Shown here piece after piece: positions 45,101 through 59,511 of a DNA stretch of 64,000 nt (positions are counted from its first letter, which is position 1; every line of letters begins with the position of its first letter). The notes beneath the pieces were generated by a model, which was not told the origin of the DNA, searched no databases, and saw only the letters and a list, made by a program, of their open reading frames with translations. Both the position numbers and the translations under genes were made by a program. This stretch comes from Tausonia pullulans (Eukaryota; Basidiomycota; Tremellomycetes; Cystofilobasidiales; Mrakiaceae). The stretch lies in assembly GCA_951802195.1 (NCBI GenBank), contig OX637621.1, positions 1,240,001 to 1,304,000 on the forward strand, in the 5' to 3' direction.

Positions 45101-45322
45101 TGATTGCCGACGGCGGGAGGCTTTCTCCGCCTGGTCGTTGTTGATGATCTGCGAGGGGCGCGTGGTGCCCTTGTTTGGTACGGGCGAGCCAGGCGCGGCC
45201 TTGGGTTGTTTTCCCCGCGGACGAGCAGGAGGGGAAGTAGGAGGGTCGGCGTCGTCGTCGGAAGAGTCGTCGGAGGAGGAGAGGACGACAGCGGCCTTCC
45301 GAGCCTTGGCGTGGGGGGCCAT
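42182..45322 (-). CDS. BRN1: Condensin subunit Brn1/CAP-H (kleisin)
   Basis: Brn1 is the kleisin that closes the Smc2-Smc4 ring and recruits the HEAT subunits for mitotic chromosome compaction. The ATG at 45322 starts MAPHAKARKAAVVLSSSDD with an acidic, Pro-rich N-terminal tail. The conserved N-terminal block follows (KFEEWMKMATDN, KITVNNTWNFALIDYFADL, INFQKASCTLDGCVKIWTSR). Next are GGAMGLLMNHLGVDGDGK, YLPALDSVLEREISSTLSTF, an acidic central part with SHEAFNPLKRPNERDLVMAM and LLGKNWAGPEHWKMQRLPPK, and a Lys-rich stretch (KKAAPTGKKRISLKKKEKE). The C-terminal part contains DLHFSSQQLLRLFTKKQFT, YVKYTKRAKRVDVKRLKES and the terminal winged-helix piece SYCFICLLHLCNERGL. TGA is at 42184-42182. About eight introns are present. 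The length (roughly 750 aa) fits the family. Confidence 0.92.
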
Positions 45323-45848
45323 GGCTGTGCGAGTTGGGCGGTAGGATGGATGGATGGATGGTTCTATGAACACAGAGAAGGAGTGGTGAGGGGGGAGGAG
45401 AAAGGTCGAGGGAGACGCGCGTGTCTTTCCGCCCGCCGCGCGTCGCTCCCTTCGCTTCCAGCCGGCGACGGCAGCCAAGCAACGGATCAAACGTGATCGT
45501 ATTGCTTTACTTGGGCTGACGGGACAGGAAAAACTCGCACAGCTGGGTAGATGCCGAGAAGAGATCAGAGGGATCCGCGGTTTAGCGACAGATTGGAGTG
45601 TGATAACATGCGCAAACAATCTTCAAGAGCGTCCCCGTCTCAACGTCTCCACGTCTCCTCTTCTCGAGCGACACAGACCTTCTCAGACCCTGCTTCCCAG
45701 TCCAAGCCACCCCTTGCGATGACGAGAGTGAAGCAAGCGGGTTCTCTGTCGGCCAACCCCGCCGCACTAACCTCCCCGGTCCTCACGGCGACCTTCCTTC
45801 TCCTTACCTCCTCGCACTCTTCTCTACCACCTCACTCCCTCCGTCAAC
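45323..45848. promoter_or_regulatory. Divergent promoter region of BRN1 and the secreted protein gene
   Basis: These 526 nt separate two outward-facing ATGs. A GGATGGATGGATGG tetranucleotide repeat lies at about 45344-45360, immediately upstream of the BRN1 ATG. C/T-rich sequence (about 45780-45845) precedes the secreted-protein ATG. No other element could be named. Confidence 0.5.
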
Positions 45849-46358
45849 ATGCGGCTTCTTCTCTCGCTGCTTTCCTTCGTCTCCCTTCTCTCCTTCGCCC
45901 TTGCCGCAGTGGTCCAGCAGCCCGCGGTCCTCCTCACGGAGCAAGACGAGCTCGAGCTCAAGCTCAACCCCGAAGCCGAGTTGGCCGACGTCCCAAACGT
46001 CTCACGTTTCTCGTGCCCATCGATGAAAGTTCGTTGTGTCAAGGACGGCAAGTGGCCTGCGGGGATAGTGGGGGATATTGGCCAGAAGGAGTTCTGCCAG
46101 GTTGGATGGAGGTGCAACCAGTGCGAGTGAGTGGACGGCGGCGACGTGCATGGCGAGCGCGCTGCAGGAACAGATCGCGGCGGTCGAGCGGGTCACTGAT
46201 CTCTTCTCCCCCTCGCTCTCTCTTCTCTCTCTCCCTGCGCACCCATCGACGCATCCGATCCTCGCCGGACCAGCGAGGAGGAGAACACGGCGGAGTGCAA
46301 CAACACGTTTGACTCGTGCGAGGGCGTGTGCCAGGCGTTCGCGCCGATTCCCTTCTGA
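45849..46358 (+). CDS. Small secreted cysteine-rich protein (eight Cys), function unknown
   Basis: Two exons (45849-46126 and 46274-46358) close in frame to 120 aa. Residues 1-19 (MRLLLSLLSFVSLLSFALA) are a textbook signal peptide with an ALA-type cleavage site. The mature part is acidic at first (LLTEQDELELKLNPEAELA) and then holds eight cysteines: SCPSMKVRC, EFCQVGWRCNQC, AECNNTFDSCEGVC. It ends APIPF. No membrane segment or GPI signal follows. The even cysteine number and small size suggest a disulfide-folded extracellular protein. I recognise no family. In plant- or animal-associated fungi such proteins are often candidate effectors, but nothing here shows that. The gene lies between BRN1 and VRG4, and its 3' flank is long. 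Confidence 0.75.
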
Positions 46359-46885
46359 GGAGGCAGGCGCCCGGGTGGATGGCTGGGGCTCCTATCTTAT
46401 GCGAGAAGCCAGCGAGACGGAGCTCGATCATCAGAGGCGAAGGCGAGAGCCGATGGTGTGGAGTGGAGTGGCAGCGGCGAGCCGAAGAGGCGTCGAGACA
46501 CCCCGGCGCACCAAGGCCTAGACCGGGCGTCCGCAGCTGCCGTCCGTCCGTCTCTGTCTCCCTGCTAGCCGCTGTCTCTGCATGCAAAAAACGCGCATCT
46601 CCTCGGCCTGGGCTTGCGGGGCCCGGTGTGCACAGCGAGCTCGAGCTCGCCAACTCCGTCCCAGAGGGCACGCTCAACGGGGGCACGCACTAGCGGCAGC
46701 TGGCCTGAGACGCCGCTGCTGCCGCTGGCGAGCGCGAAGGCCAACGCAGCCTCATGCGGCTGCGTCTCCTCGGCTCCCTCAACCACTTCGGCTCACCCAC
46801 CCTCGTTCAACCCTCCCTTCCGTCCTCGCCGGCGTCTGCTCTCCTCCCCTCGTCCCGTCTCCCCCCGTCTCCCTCTCTGCCCAGC
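46359..46885 (+). promoter_or_regulatory. Spacer with the VRG4 promoter and 5' UTR
   Basis: These 527 nt lie between the secreted-protein stop and the VRG4 ATG. The last 90 nt are strongly C/T-rich (TCCCTTCCGTCCTCG, CTCCCCTCGTCC), typical of fungal 5' UTRs. I see no open frame with gene-like content. Confidence 0.5.
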
Positions 46886-49184
46886 ATGTCCTCGCCCTAC
46901 ACCTCGGGCTCGGCGTCCCCTCGCGTGGGCTCCTCCGCCAACCTCAGCCAGTACGCGTCCGACGCTCCCGCCCGCTCGCCCGAGGAGGAGGCCGCCGAGC
47001 GGCTCATCGCCCAGAACACCGCTGCCGCCCAGGAGAAGACGGAGCCTGTGGGAAACCCTAGTCAGTCCCGTGCTTCTCACGCCCTCGGGGTCGCTGGCGC
47101 GCTGGCTCCAACGTGCGGACCTGTCCATCCGTCCCTCCGGGCGCTCGTGTCTACCCTGCCCAGCATGTGGCTGTCTGTCGTCCGTGAAGGGAGCGATCCA
47201 ACCTAGGTGCTTCCTGGGGAGGCGGAGAGGCGGCGCGAAAGACTCCTTCGTTCTCGAAGTCTCTCCCGCCACTCCCCACCCTGGCGCCTCTCTCCCCCCC
47301 CCCCGCCGCGAACCCTGTTTTGGCACGCGCCTCGCTGGCAGCAGGGTTTCACGTCGTGAGAGCGGGTTCTGGGCTGCTCAGAAGGCCATAGCAAGTCTCG
47401 AGTAGCAGGGAGAGTCGTCTCCTCGTCTTGCACTGCGGCCTTGGGTTGGACACCCGCTTCTTGTCCTCGGCCACGTCGTCTCGTCGCTCGAGCCGCCGCT
47501 TCCGTCGCTCGCCTTCACTCAGGCAGCTCGATCAGCTTTCCTCGGTCTCTTTCTCTCTCTCTCTCTTTCTCTCTTTCTTTCTTTCTTTGTCGACAATGCG
47601 GCCTGCATCGCCGCTGCTTCGTATGCGCACAAGAGAGACCCCTGGACTGACCTGTCCCTTGCTTGCCCTCGTTGTCCACGTCCGTCCGTCTGTCTCGCGC
47701 CTCCTAGTTTACCCCATCCTCGCCTACTGCGGCTCGTCCATCGCCATGACGGTCATCAACAAGTACTGTGTCTCGGGTGCGGGCTTCTCGATGAACTTCC
47801 TCCTCCTCTCCATCCAGTCGGTCGTCGCCCTCATCGCCGTCGTTATCGCCAAACGGGCGGGCATCATTACGTTCCGTGACTTTGACGTCGCCGACGCCAA
47901 GGCCTGGTTCCCCATCTCGGCGCTCCTCGTCGCCGTCATCTACACGGGTAGCAAGTCGCTGGTGAGTCGGTCCGTCGCGGAGTCGCGGAGTGCCATAGAC
48001 GCGTCTCCGGCTGGGGTGCGCCCGCGGTCGCGTCGGCCGTCCGCGTTTATGCGCTCGGTCGGCTCCTGCTGCCCTCTTTTCTTTCTCTTTACCCTTTTAT
48101 CTATTCCAGGGTTGACTCCTCTATTTTCGCTTATAGCAAGGTCTCTCGATCCCCGCCTACACCGTCCTCAAGAACGGCGCCATTATTCTCACCGTGCGTC
48201 GTGCCGCTTTGCTATTTGGTTACCCTCCCTCATCGTTGACGCGTATCCTCCACCTCGTACATGGTCTGCTCTGCAGGCCTACGGAGAGGTCATCTGGTTC
48301 GGTGGACACGTCACCTCGCTCGCTCTTTGCTCGTTCTTGCTCATGGTGAGTCTCCTGGCCCAATTCCTGTCCAACTGGACACAAACTGACGCGCCGTCGT
48401 TCTCCCTCCCATAGATCTTCTCTTCGGTCCTCTCGTCCTGGCCTGCCATTTCGTACTCGATAGGCTGGTCCGACGTCGCCATCGCTGGTCGCGACTCGCA
48501 GACGATGGGCTTTGTCTGGATGACCCTCGTGCGTCCCATCGATGTTCAGCGTCCGCTGATCTTGCGCTGATCTCTTACGGTTTCCTCATCAGAACTGTTT
48601 CGCCACCGCGACCTACCTCCTCACGATGCGCAAGAGGATCAAGGTTACGGGCTTCAAGGACTGGGACTCGATGATGTACAACAACCTCCTCTCGATTCCG
48701 ATCCTCCTCCTCGCTTCAATCCTCTTCGAGGACTGGGGAGCCGCCTCGCTCGCTCGCAACTTCCCGGCCGAGAACCGCCACGTTCTTCTCACCGCCATCG
48801 CCGTCTCCGGTGCTGCCGCCGTGTTCATCTCGTACTCGACGGCGTGGTGCATCCGTGTGACGAGCTCGACGACTTACTCGATGGTTGGAGCCCTTAACAG
48901 TGCGTGTTCGCACTCCTACCTCTCCCCTCTCCCCCCTCCCCCCTCTTCCTACCAGCACCCCATTGACTCTATATTCCATTTACTCCCTTGCAGAGCTCCC
49001 CATCGCTGCCTCGGGCATGGTCTTCTTCGCCGACCCTGTCAATTTCTCCTCCGTCGGATCGGTCCTCATGGGCTTCTTTGCGGGTCTCGTCTACTCGGCC
49101 GCGAAGAACCAGCAGGCGAAGGACGCCAAGGCCGCGGCGTCGAACGCGATCCCGATGTACAACACTGACAAGGCGAAGGCTTGA
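46886..49184 (+). CDS. VRG4: Golgi GDP-mannose transporter
   Basis: Vrg4 exchanges cytosolic GDP-mannose for lumenal GMP, feeding Golgi mannosylation. Exons 46886-47060, 47708-47961, 48137-48193, 48277-48345, 48415-48528, 48593-48899 and 48994-49184 close to 388 aa. A hydrophilic Ser-rich N-terminus (about 60 residues) precedes ten hydrophobic segments, beginning [17 protein letters not shown]. Substrate motifs are present: MYNN (FYNN type) in segment 7 and GALNK, split by the last intron, near residue 325. The tail [17 protein letters not shown] is cytosolic and lysine-bearing, fitting Golgi retrieval. The first intron is 647 nt, far longer than the 50-180 nt usual here. ATG 46886 is preceded by pyrimidine-rich sequence and gives the expected N-terminus. 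Confidence 0.95.
47061..47707 (+). other. VRG4: Unusually long first intron of VRG4
   Basis: The intron begins GTCAGT and ends CTCCTAG. It contains a 10-C run near 47295 and a CT/TTTC microsatellite at about 47543-47589. No open frame inside looks like a nested gene. Confidence 0.8.
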
Positions 49185-49220
49185 AGTCGCTGTGGACACG
49201 GTTGAGTCGGAAGGGAAGAA

Positions 49221-49239
49221 CCCCCCCCCCCCCCCCCCC
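49221..49239 (+). repeat. Poly-C run of 19 in the VRG4 3' UTR
   Basis: The run starts 36 nt after the VRG4 stop and lies on the sense strand of that gene. C/T-rich sequence continues for some 250 nt. Confidence 0.94.
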
Positions 49240-49821
49240 TTTCCCTTTCTCTGATCTTATCCTCGTAGTTAGCTCTCCTCAGATCTTTACCCTTCTCTTT
49301 CCTTTCTTCGTCCCTCCCCCCCCACCCCTCCACCATTCTCTCCCCCGAATCTCCTCCCTTCTACCTACCTCTTCATAGACAAACTGTGCTTCAAACCACT
49401 TCTACCCTCCCCTCTCCCCCTCCCCACCTTCTTCTTTCTGGTCCTTAAGACGTCCGCTCCTTCCCGCTTCCGCTTCTTTTTTTCTTCTTTTTTTTCTTTT
49501 CCTTCCTTCTTTTCCTTGCTCTCACATGAACCTCATTCTCTCTAGCGTGTGTGCAAGGGAGTGAAAGAGAGAGAGAGACTCCTGGACATCGTTCGACATG
49601 AAATCGAACCGAAGAGAGAGATAAAGAAAGAGAGAGAGAGACAGACACATACACAAGATGTGTTAAAGCCAGGGCAAGTAAGAACACGCAAGACAAGGTA
49701 AAAAAGTAAGAGAAGAAAGAACAACGAAAGAACAGAAACAAAGAAAGAAACTCTCCCCCCCCCCTCCCCCCCTTCTCGACTCACGCACGCCACCGGTTCA
49801 CTCGCCCGCCTCATCACACAC
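49240..49821. terminator. Mirror-like pyrimidine block followed by purine block between convergent gene ends
   Basis: From 49240 to about 49515 the plus strand is almost all C and T (TTTTTTTCTTC-like runs). From about 49550 to 49750 it turns purine-rich (GAGAGAGAGA, AAAGAAAGAAA). Seen from each gene, both VRG4 and the chromodomain gene end in a pyrimidine-rich 3' flank. I infer that it holds both poly(A)/termination regions. No protein-coding potential is apparent. Confidence 0.55.
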
Positions 49822-52800
49822 TCAGTCGTTCCGTCCTTCGCTCCTCACGTGCGCCTCGACGACATGCTCCTCCAACGCCGCATGGCTCGCCACGAGCGCG
49901 CCACAAACGGCCGCGGGCCCACGGGCCCGATCGTTCCACTCGCACCGAAGAAGCAGAGCGTCGTCCGCCGGCAGGGGCGGAGCCGGTAGAGGAGGAGGAA
50001 GAGGAGGCGGAGGCGGAGGCGAAGGCGGAGGCGGGGGAGGTTGGGATGAACTGGAGCCGACGGGAAGAGGCGGGAGTGGAGGTGGTGGATGAGAGGTGAG
50101 GTGCGCTGATGAAGGTCGGGGAGGGTGAGAGGGAGCAGAGGGTGCCATCCCGGCTGCACCACTAAACTCCATGGGGACGTCACCATCTTCGTCCATCAGG
50201 AAGGAGGACGACGACGTTTGGCCACCAGGGAGAGAGGAATTCGGAGGGAAAGAGAGGGGGAGGGTGGAATGGGAGCCGCTGGGGAGAGGATGGCTGCCGC
50301 TGGGCCGGTGCATCGGCGGTGGCGAAGGGAAGGGGGAGCCTGGCGCCGAGGGAAGGAGCGGAGAGGAGGACCGACGAGGCAGGCGTTGTTGCGACGAGGC
50401 CGCGGCGGCTGAAGAAGAGGCAGCAGCAGCTGGAATCGACGGATCCGCCGCAGAGGCCTGCTCCTTAGGAGAGATCGACCGCGGTGTCTGTGCTGGTGGG
50501 GACGAGTAGCTCGAGTCTTCGCTGTCGGACGAGTCCGATGTCGAATCAGGCTGGTAGTCTCCGCCGTCGTCGTCGCTATCGTCGTCGTTCTCGTTCCTCG
50601 TCACCCTGGCGGCAGTAGCTACTGGCTGAGACGCACTCTCTGCAAGCGACGGACCGCGAAGAATCCTCAACTCGAGCTCCCTCACGCAATCCTTCGCCTC
50701 AGTGGTATTCCTGTACTCATTTTGGAGGCGAGCTTGAAGCGAGTCCACCCGCTCCTGAAGGATTGGGACCAGCTTGGCCTGCGCGCGGATCCGATCGTCC
50801 AAGATGCGTTGCTGACCCGTAAAGACCGCGAGCTGCGCCTTCAAACTCGCGATCTCCTGGCTGTCCCGATCCCTGGCCGACCGAGCCAGGGCTGCCTGGG
50901 TCTTTAGACCGATGTCGAGCTGGCGTTTGAGCTTCTCGACCTGCGCCTTCGCCTCGTTGAGCTCATGGAACCTGTCATGCGCGGCCACGGATGCCTGCTG
51001 GTGCAGGTCGCGCACGAACTGGTTCTCCGCGTCCGCCGTCTTGAGCTTGAGCGTCAGCCGCGCAACCTCGTCCTGGGAAGCGATGAGCGCCGCTACTGTC
51101 ATCGGATCCGAGGGAACGCCGGGGGTCGTGGGGCTGGCAGACGCAACAGCACGCCTAGCCTGGATCTCGGCAACCTTGGCGGCCTCCTGCGCAGCCTCGA
51201 GAGCCGTCTGGGCTTCCGAGAGGTCCTCGACGGTAGCAAGCTTGGCGCGGAGCGACTCATTCTCCGCCTGGAGTGACTCCTTCTCCCCCCGGAGCTCGTC
51301 GAACTCGCGCCGAGTCTCCAAGATGGCAGCATCGCGTGCTGCTGCTGCTCTGGCTTGGAGAAGCCCGCTGGCGTCCGCTATCGATCGCAACTCCTTGGCG
51401 ACCGACTCCGCGTCCTTAAGCTGTGTCCGGAGTGCTTCGATCTCAGCCTGAGCAGCAGCGACCGCAGTAGTCGACTCGGCGTGCATTCCGGCCCGAAAAT
51501 TCACGAAGGCCGCGTCGTGGGCTCGGTTGGTATCAGAGTGTCCACTGCTGAACGCTGCCGCCTCCTTCTCGGGCGTCCCCACACTTTTGGCACCGCTGGA
51601 GGGCCCGACCGGCCTATCGGTCTCTGCGTACATATTGGCGAACTTCTTATGAACTTCATCGGCCTGTCTCTGAACCTGGAGGGCCGCGGGCAGGTGATTC
51701 TGCGCTACCTGCTGAAGCTTGCGCAGCCTGGCTTCACTCTCGAGCCGCACCTGCTCGAGTCCGGTCGCAAGGGGCTTCTTCTGAAGCTTCTCGTTCTTGG
51801 TCGAAAGCTGCTTGACGGAGCGCGCTTCCTATGGGTAGCGAGATGTTGAAGGTCAGTCGACATCAGCCGCATCTCTCGGTCCCAGTACGGAAAAGACGGA
51901 CCTTGGTAACCGAGTCGTTTGCGCTAGTAGCGATGGGAAGTTCCTCCATATCTACGTCATCCACCGATATGACGGCGGCAGTAAGGGCCGTGATCTCAGG
52001 CTGTAATAGCGTGGCCTCGTCCACGTCGTTACCCGCAGCTGCCGAAGGTCAACAAAGTGTCAGAGTTCCGGTATTCGTCTCACTTCCATGACGGGTGTTC
52101 ATAGACGCACAACTAGTAGCTTTGCTCTGGTTGTCCACTTCCTCCAGCGACCCGTCCGCCGGGCGCATGCGCTGCTTCTCCTCCCTGCGGCTAGAGCTTG
52201 CGAAAAACTCAGGGTTGAGTGCGAACCTCAAGTCCCTGTCACCATGGCCAGCGAAGAGATCATCGTCCTGCTGGAGTGCCGATGCAAGCGCGTCCTCGTC
52301 CGCGCCATCGTCCAGTTCCTCCTTCTCGTCCATCTCCATAAAATTGTCAAGGGACTTGAACCCTGTGAAGTTGCGATAGAGGGCGGAGAGAGGCTTAAAA
52401 GTGTTAGATGCCGCGGCAGTAGTAGCAGCAGTCGCCGACGAGTTTGACGTAGGCTTGGCCGGGAGAGAGGTTGCCGTCCTGAGAGGCCCAGGCAAACCCG
52501 CCTCTGCCTGGGTCTGGGACAGGGGAAAGTCTTCGATGGAGGGAGGTGCCGAGGCGGAGGATCCCAGCAGAGGGTGGGACGAGAAGGAGGAGAAGACGAC
52601 AGAGTCGAGCGTCGGCTGGGGCTGAGAGGGCGGCGATGGAGGAGGCACAACGGTCAACTCATTGGACAACGCCGCCGGTGGGGGCCGCAATGACTCGGGT
52701 GCTGGCGCCGGCTTGGACTCAGCGGGGGATGAGTCTAGGAACGAAGCTGCCTGTGGCTCTGTAAAGGGGGACGCCTGGACCGACACACCGTTGGACCGCA

Positions 52801-55004
52801 ACGGCGAGATCGGTGGAAGACTGGGTTGAACGGAAGGTATTGGCTGCCGTTTACGCGGAGGCCATTGGGATAACTGAGTTCCGTCTGAAATCTGGACGTC
52901 CATGGTCTCCAAGGAGTCATCCGTGCTTTGGGTACCCGGGTCGGCGCCCGTGGTGGGGTTGTCCATGTCGTTGGCGTCATCCTCCTCCCCCTCTTCCTTT
53001 TCCTCGTCCTCTGCGTCAGCGTCTTCATCGTCACCTTCCTGATTTTCCTCTCGGTTGTCAGGCGCATCGTTTCTCGGTAAGGTGACCAATGGGGCGGCGG
53101 TACTGGCTTCCGAGGAGGATTTGACCTGGCTCGAGTTCATTAGCTGCGGCTGGGAGGAGCTCAGCATCTCTTGATTTGCCTCGGCGACCGCGAGAAGAGT
53201 CGATGACTCCAGCGTATCGTCGTCCTCAAAGTCTAAGATCGGAGAGGAGGTCGGGATCTGAGGCCCCTTGGTGGCCGCCGTGATTGTGCTGGTCATGCTG
53301 TTGCCGGGTTGGAGCGCGTGGTCCTCGCGGACCCGGTTGACAGGTCGGCTGGACGAGGCATCCTCGGAAAGAGACGTTGTCTTGACAGGCGAGAGGGGCG
53401 ATCCAGACGGCGGTTGAGAGTCCGGGATGACGTCCTGAGGAGAGAAGTCCTCCTGCTCCTGGTTCTGCTCCTCTTGGGTCTGAACCGCGTCCTCGGTTGC
53501 GTCGCCAGCAGCCGATTCGAAGAAGAGAGGAAGCTCCTCCGGACGATCGATGACATCCTTGACGATGAAGAGGCCGTCCGGCTGGACGGCTTGTCCGGAT
53601 GAGCCACGTCCCACGGCGACGGCGTCAACATCGACAATAGGCTTGAGATGGTCGTTGGTGGGCGGGACCCAGCCGTCATCAGAGGAAATCTCGTCTCGTT
53701 CATCCGGGTGGTCGCCATCGAGCTTTACCGCTGGAGGGATTTCCTCTTCCTCGAGGTCCATGTCGCCAGTCGCCCGAGCAGGGGACCTTCCACCCTCGTC
53801 GTCGTCCTCCACCTCATCCTCCTGATGATCCTTCCCCTGCACCTTGCCATCGTCACCGGGCACCGCCACTAGATCCTCCCTTTCCCTTTCCCCCGACAAA
53901 GCGAATGAGGCGTCACTGTCGACGATGGACTCCTTGGTTTGGGCCACCGGTGTAGGAACAGCCCTCTCCTTGCCCTTCCTCTTGATTTTGCCCTTAACCC
54001 TGCCTTCAACAACGGGCAGGGAGGAGGAGGAGTCGGCATCCTTCCCCTTTCTTTCTCCCTCCTCTTCTTCCACCTCCTCTTCCTCCTCCTCTTCCTCCTC
54101 CTCCTTCTTTTCCTTCTTTACGTTTCCCCCCTTCTCGGAGCCGGAGATGACGGCCTCGCGTTGCTTGCTGGTCGACAGGCGGCCAGATGAGCGACGAACG
54201 GACGACGTCTCGGAGGTCGTGGAGAGGGAACGTGTTCGAGAGGACATTGAAGGCGACTTGAATTGAAGCTTCTGTACGTTTGGGGTGCTGGAGCGAGGCC
54301 GCTTAGATGGGCTCAAGTTTATTGACGAGGCTACGAGGAAAGGACGCAACACGGGCGACGCAACGGGAGACAGACGCGACTTGGGTCAGCCGATGACGAT
54401 CCTATCCGCGGAAACCAAGGCTCCCTGAACCCACCTCGAGGCCGCTTCTTCGAATGAGATGCTCGGCCGTACGTCTCGTCCTTGAACTGTTCCTCCTTCT
54501 TTTTAAGTCGCTTTTCCTCCGCTTGTTGGGACTTCCACTCGACGACAAGCGCGCGGTTGCAGTAGGACTTGGGCTGCCACGAGGGCTCCCAAGTCTTGCC
54601 TGTGGCTGGATCCGTCCCTCTGGGGGTGGACGATGGCGAGAGACATAGCAAGGTGCAGGTGACGCGGCCGTCAGCTACCACTGATCAAGCAGAAGAGGAT
54701 GCAGGACGCGCCGAGACGCAGCACGTCCGCTGGGGAAGAAGGGATGGCCTCACTCCCAGTCGACTAGGTACTCATTGCGCCTCTCCTTAATGATCGCCTT
54801 GGCTTCGTAAGCCTCCCCCTCAGCCGATGATTCGAACTGGCTCTGAGTGAGCTGGGTCATGGGCTCCGGCGACGAGTCTTCGTAGGTGCTGGACGCGAGG
54901 GAGAGGACGAGGAAATATGAGCGGCGAGCAATCAGTCAGCCACCGAGTGACATGGGGACGGACCCGCCGGAGGGGCGTTCCCCGAGCTCCGTATTGCGGC
55001 TCAT
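49822..55004 (-). CDS. Large nuclear protein: chromodomain, acidic SQ/TQ-rich region, coiled coil, C-terminal C2H2 finger
   Basis: Exon 1 (55004-54964) is ATG plus 12 codons with donor GTCCGT and joins in frame to TYEDSSPEPMTQLTQSQFES. A chromodomain follows: AYEAKAIIKERRNEYLVDWE, then across an intron GTDPATGKTWEPSW and CNRALVVEWK. Next come basic stretches (KKRPRGG, PSKRPRSS), an acidic Ser-rich region of about 700 residues with many SQ/TQ sites, then a coiled coil (KQLSTKNEKLQKK onward, rich in Ala, Glu, Leu and Arg) of about 350 residues. A Ser/Pro-rich part includes polyproline. The protein ends with a finger of the C-x(n)-C-x(9)-H-x(3)-H kind (RCEWND, AVCGALVASHAALEEHVVEAH). Length is about 1500 aa, ending TGA at 49822. 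The chromodomain (WEPSW cage region) suggests methyl-lysine binding. I cannot assign a family: no BRCT, SET, helicase or chromoshadow domain is visible. An alternative start is the ATG at 54860. Confidence 0.78.
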
Positions 55005-55658
55005 GCCGAGATGAGATGGACGGCGGCTCGAAGCGAGGGTGAGGAGGAAGGCCGAGGGTGGTTGGCGAGTGAAACGGGCGGCGGCGCGTCCTCCAACTCT
55101 CGCGTCTCGCGTCTCGTCAGTAGCCTGGTAACAAAGAACGGACATCTGTCCAGTCAAGGTCTGAGTGTGAGGTTCTCAGACCGTGGGAGAGTTGCGTCTC
55201 AAATTCGTGAAAATTATTCACAATACGCTCGTTCCGCCGAGACCGAGCGATCTGGCGAGTACCGGCATGACCCCTGTGATAAGTTATAGACAAAAGCGGA
55301 GAAAATCCATTGAGAAGGTTCGGAAGGAATGACTGACTGCTCATAGTGATTTATGGATAGGAGCCATAGCCTGGATCTGGACACCCCATAGCGCCAACAA
55401 GTGGAGAGTTGATGATGGCCTTTGACCGGCCCTCGCTGCTGAACCCTAACTCTACTCATTTTACCGTGCTGCTTCCCCGATATCGGCAATTCTATATCCG
55501 TTGATCATTGCTCCCTTGTAGACTTATAGAAAAGGAGGGATCGACGTCACGCCCAAACAGAGGAACTCATGAAATGATCGAATGATTCTGGAGGTACGGG
55601 GCGGGGATGCTCTCAAGGAAAGAAAACCAAGGGAAGGGAGGAACTAGCGAACTACGGT
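55005..55658. promoter_or_regulatory. Spacer with the chromodomain-gene promoter and the CDC48 3' flank
   Basis: Both neighbours are on the minus strand. The 654 nt are less GC-rich from 55170 on (ATTATTCACAATACG, TTATAGACAAAAG). I see no gene or RNA structure. Confidence 0.45.

Positions 55659-59511
<3,853 letters not shown>

Noticed and set aside
47530-47600. Mobile element or LTR end in the long VRG4 intron
   Set aside because: Only simple CT/TTTC repeats are present; there are no terminal repeats, target-site duplications or coding remnants.
49822-51750. Treating the coiled-coil/zinc-finger part as a separate gene from the chromodomain part
   Set aside because: Splice-consistent exons between 52050 and 51790 keep the frame, joining the acidic part through DEATLLQPEITALTAAV to the coiled coil, and no promoter-like gap separates them.
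54360-55004. Crb2/53BP1 ortholog for the chromodomain gene
   Set aside because: The N-terminal domain is a chromodomain rather than a tandem Tudor, and no BRCT repeats are found at the C-terminus.
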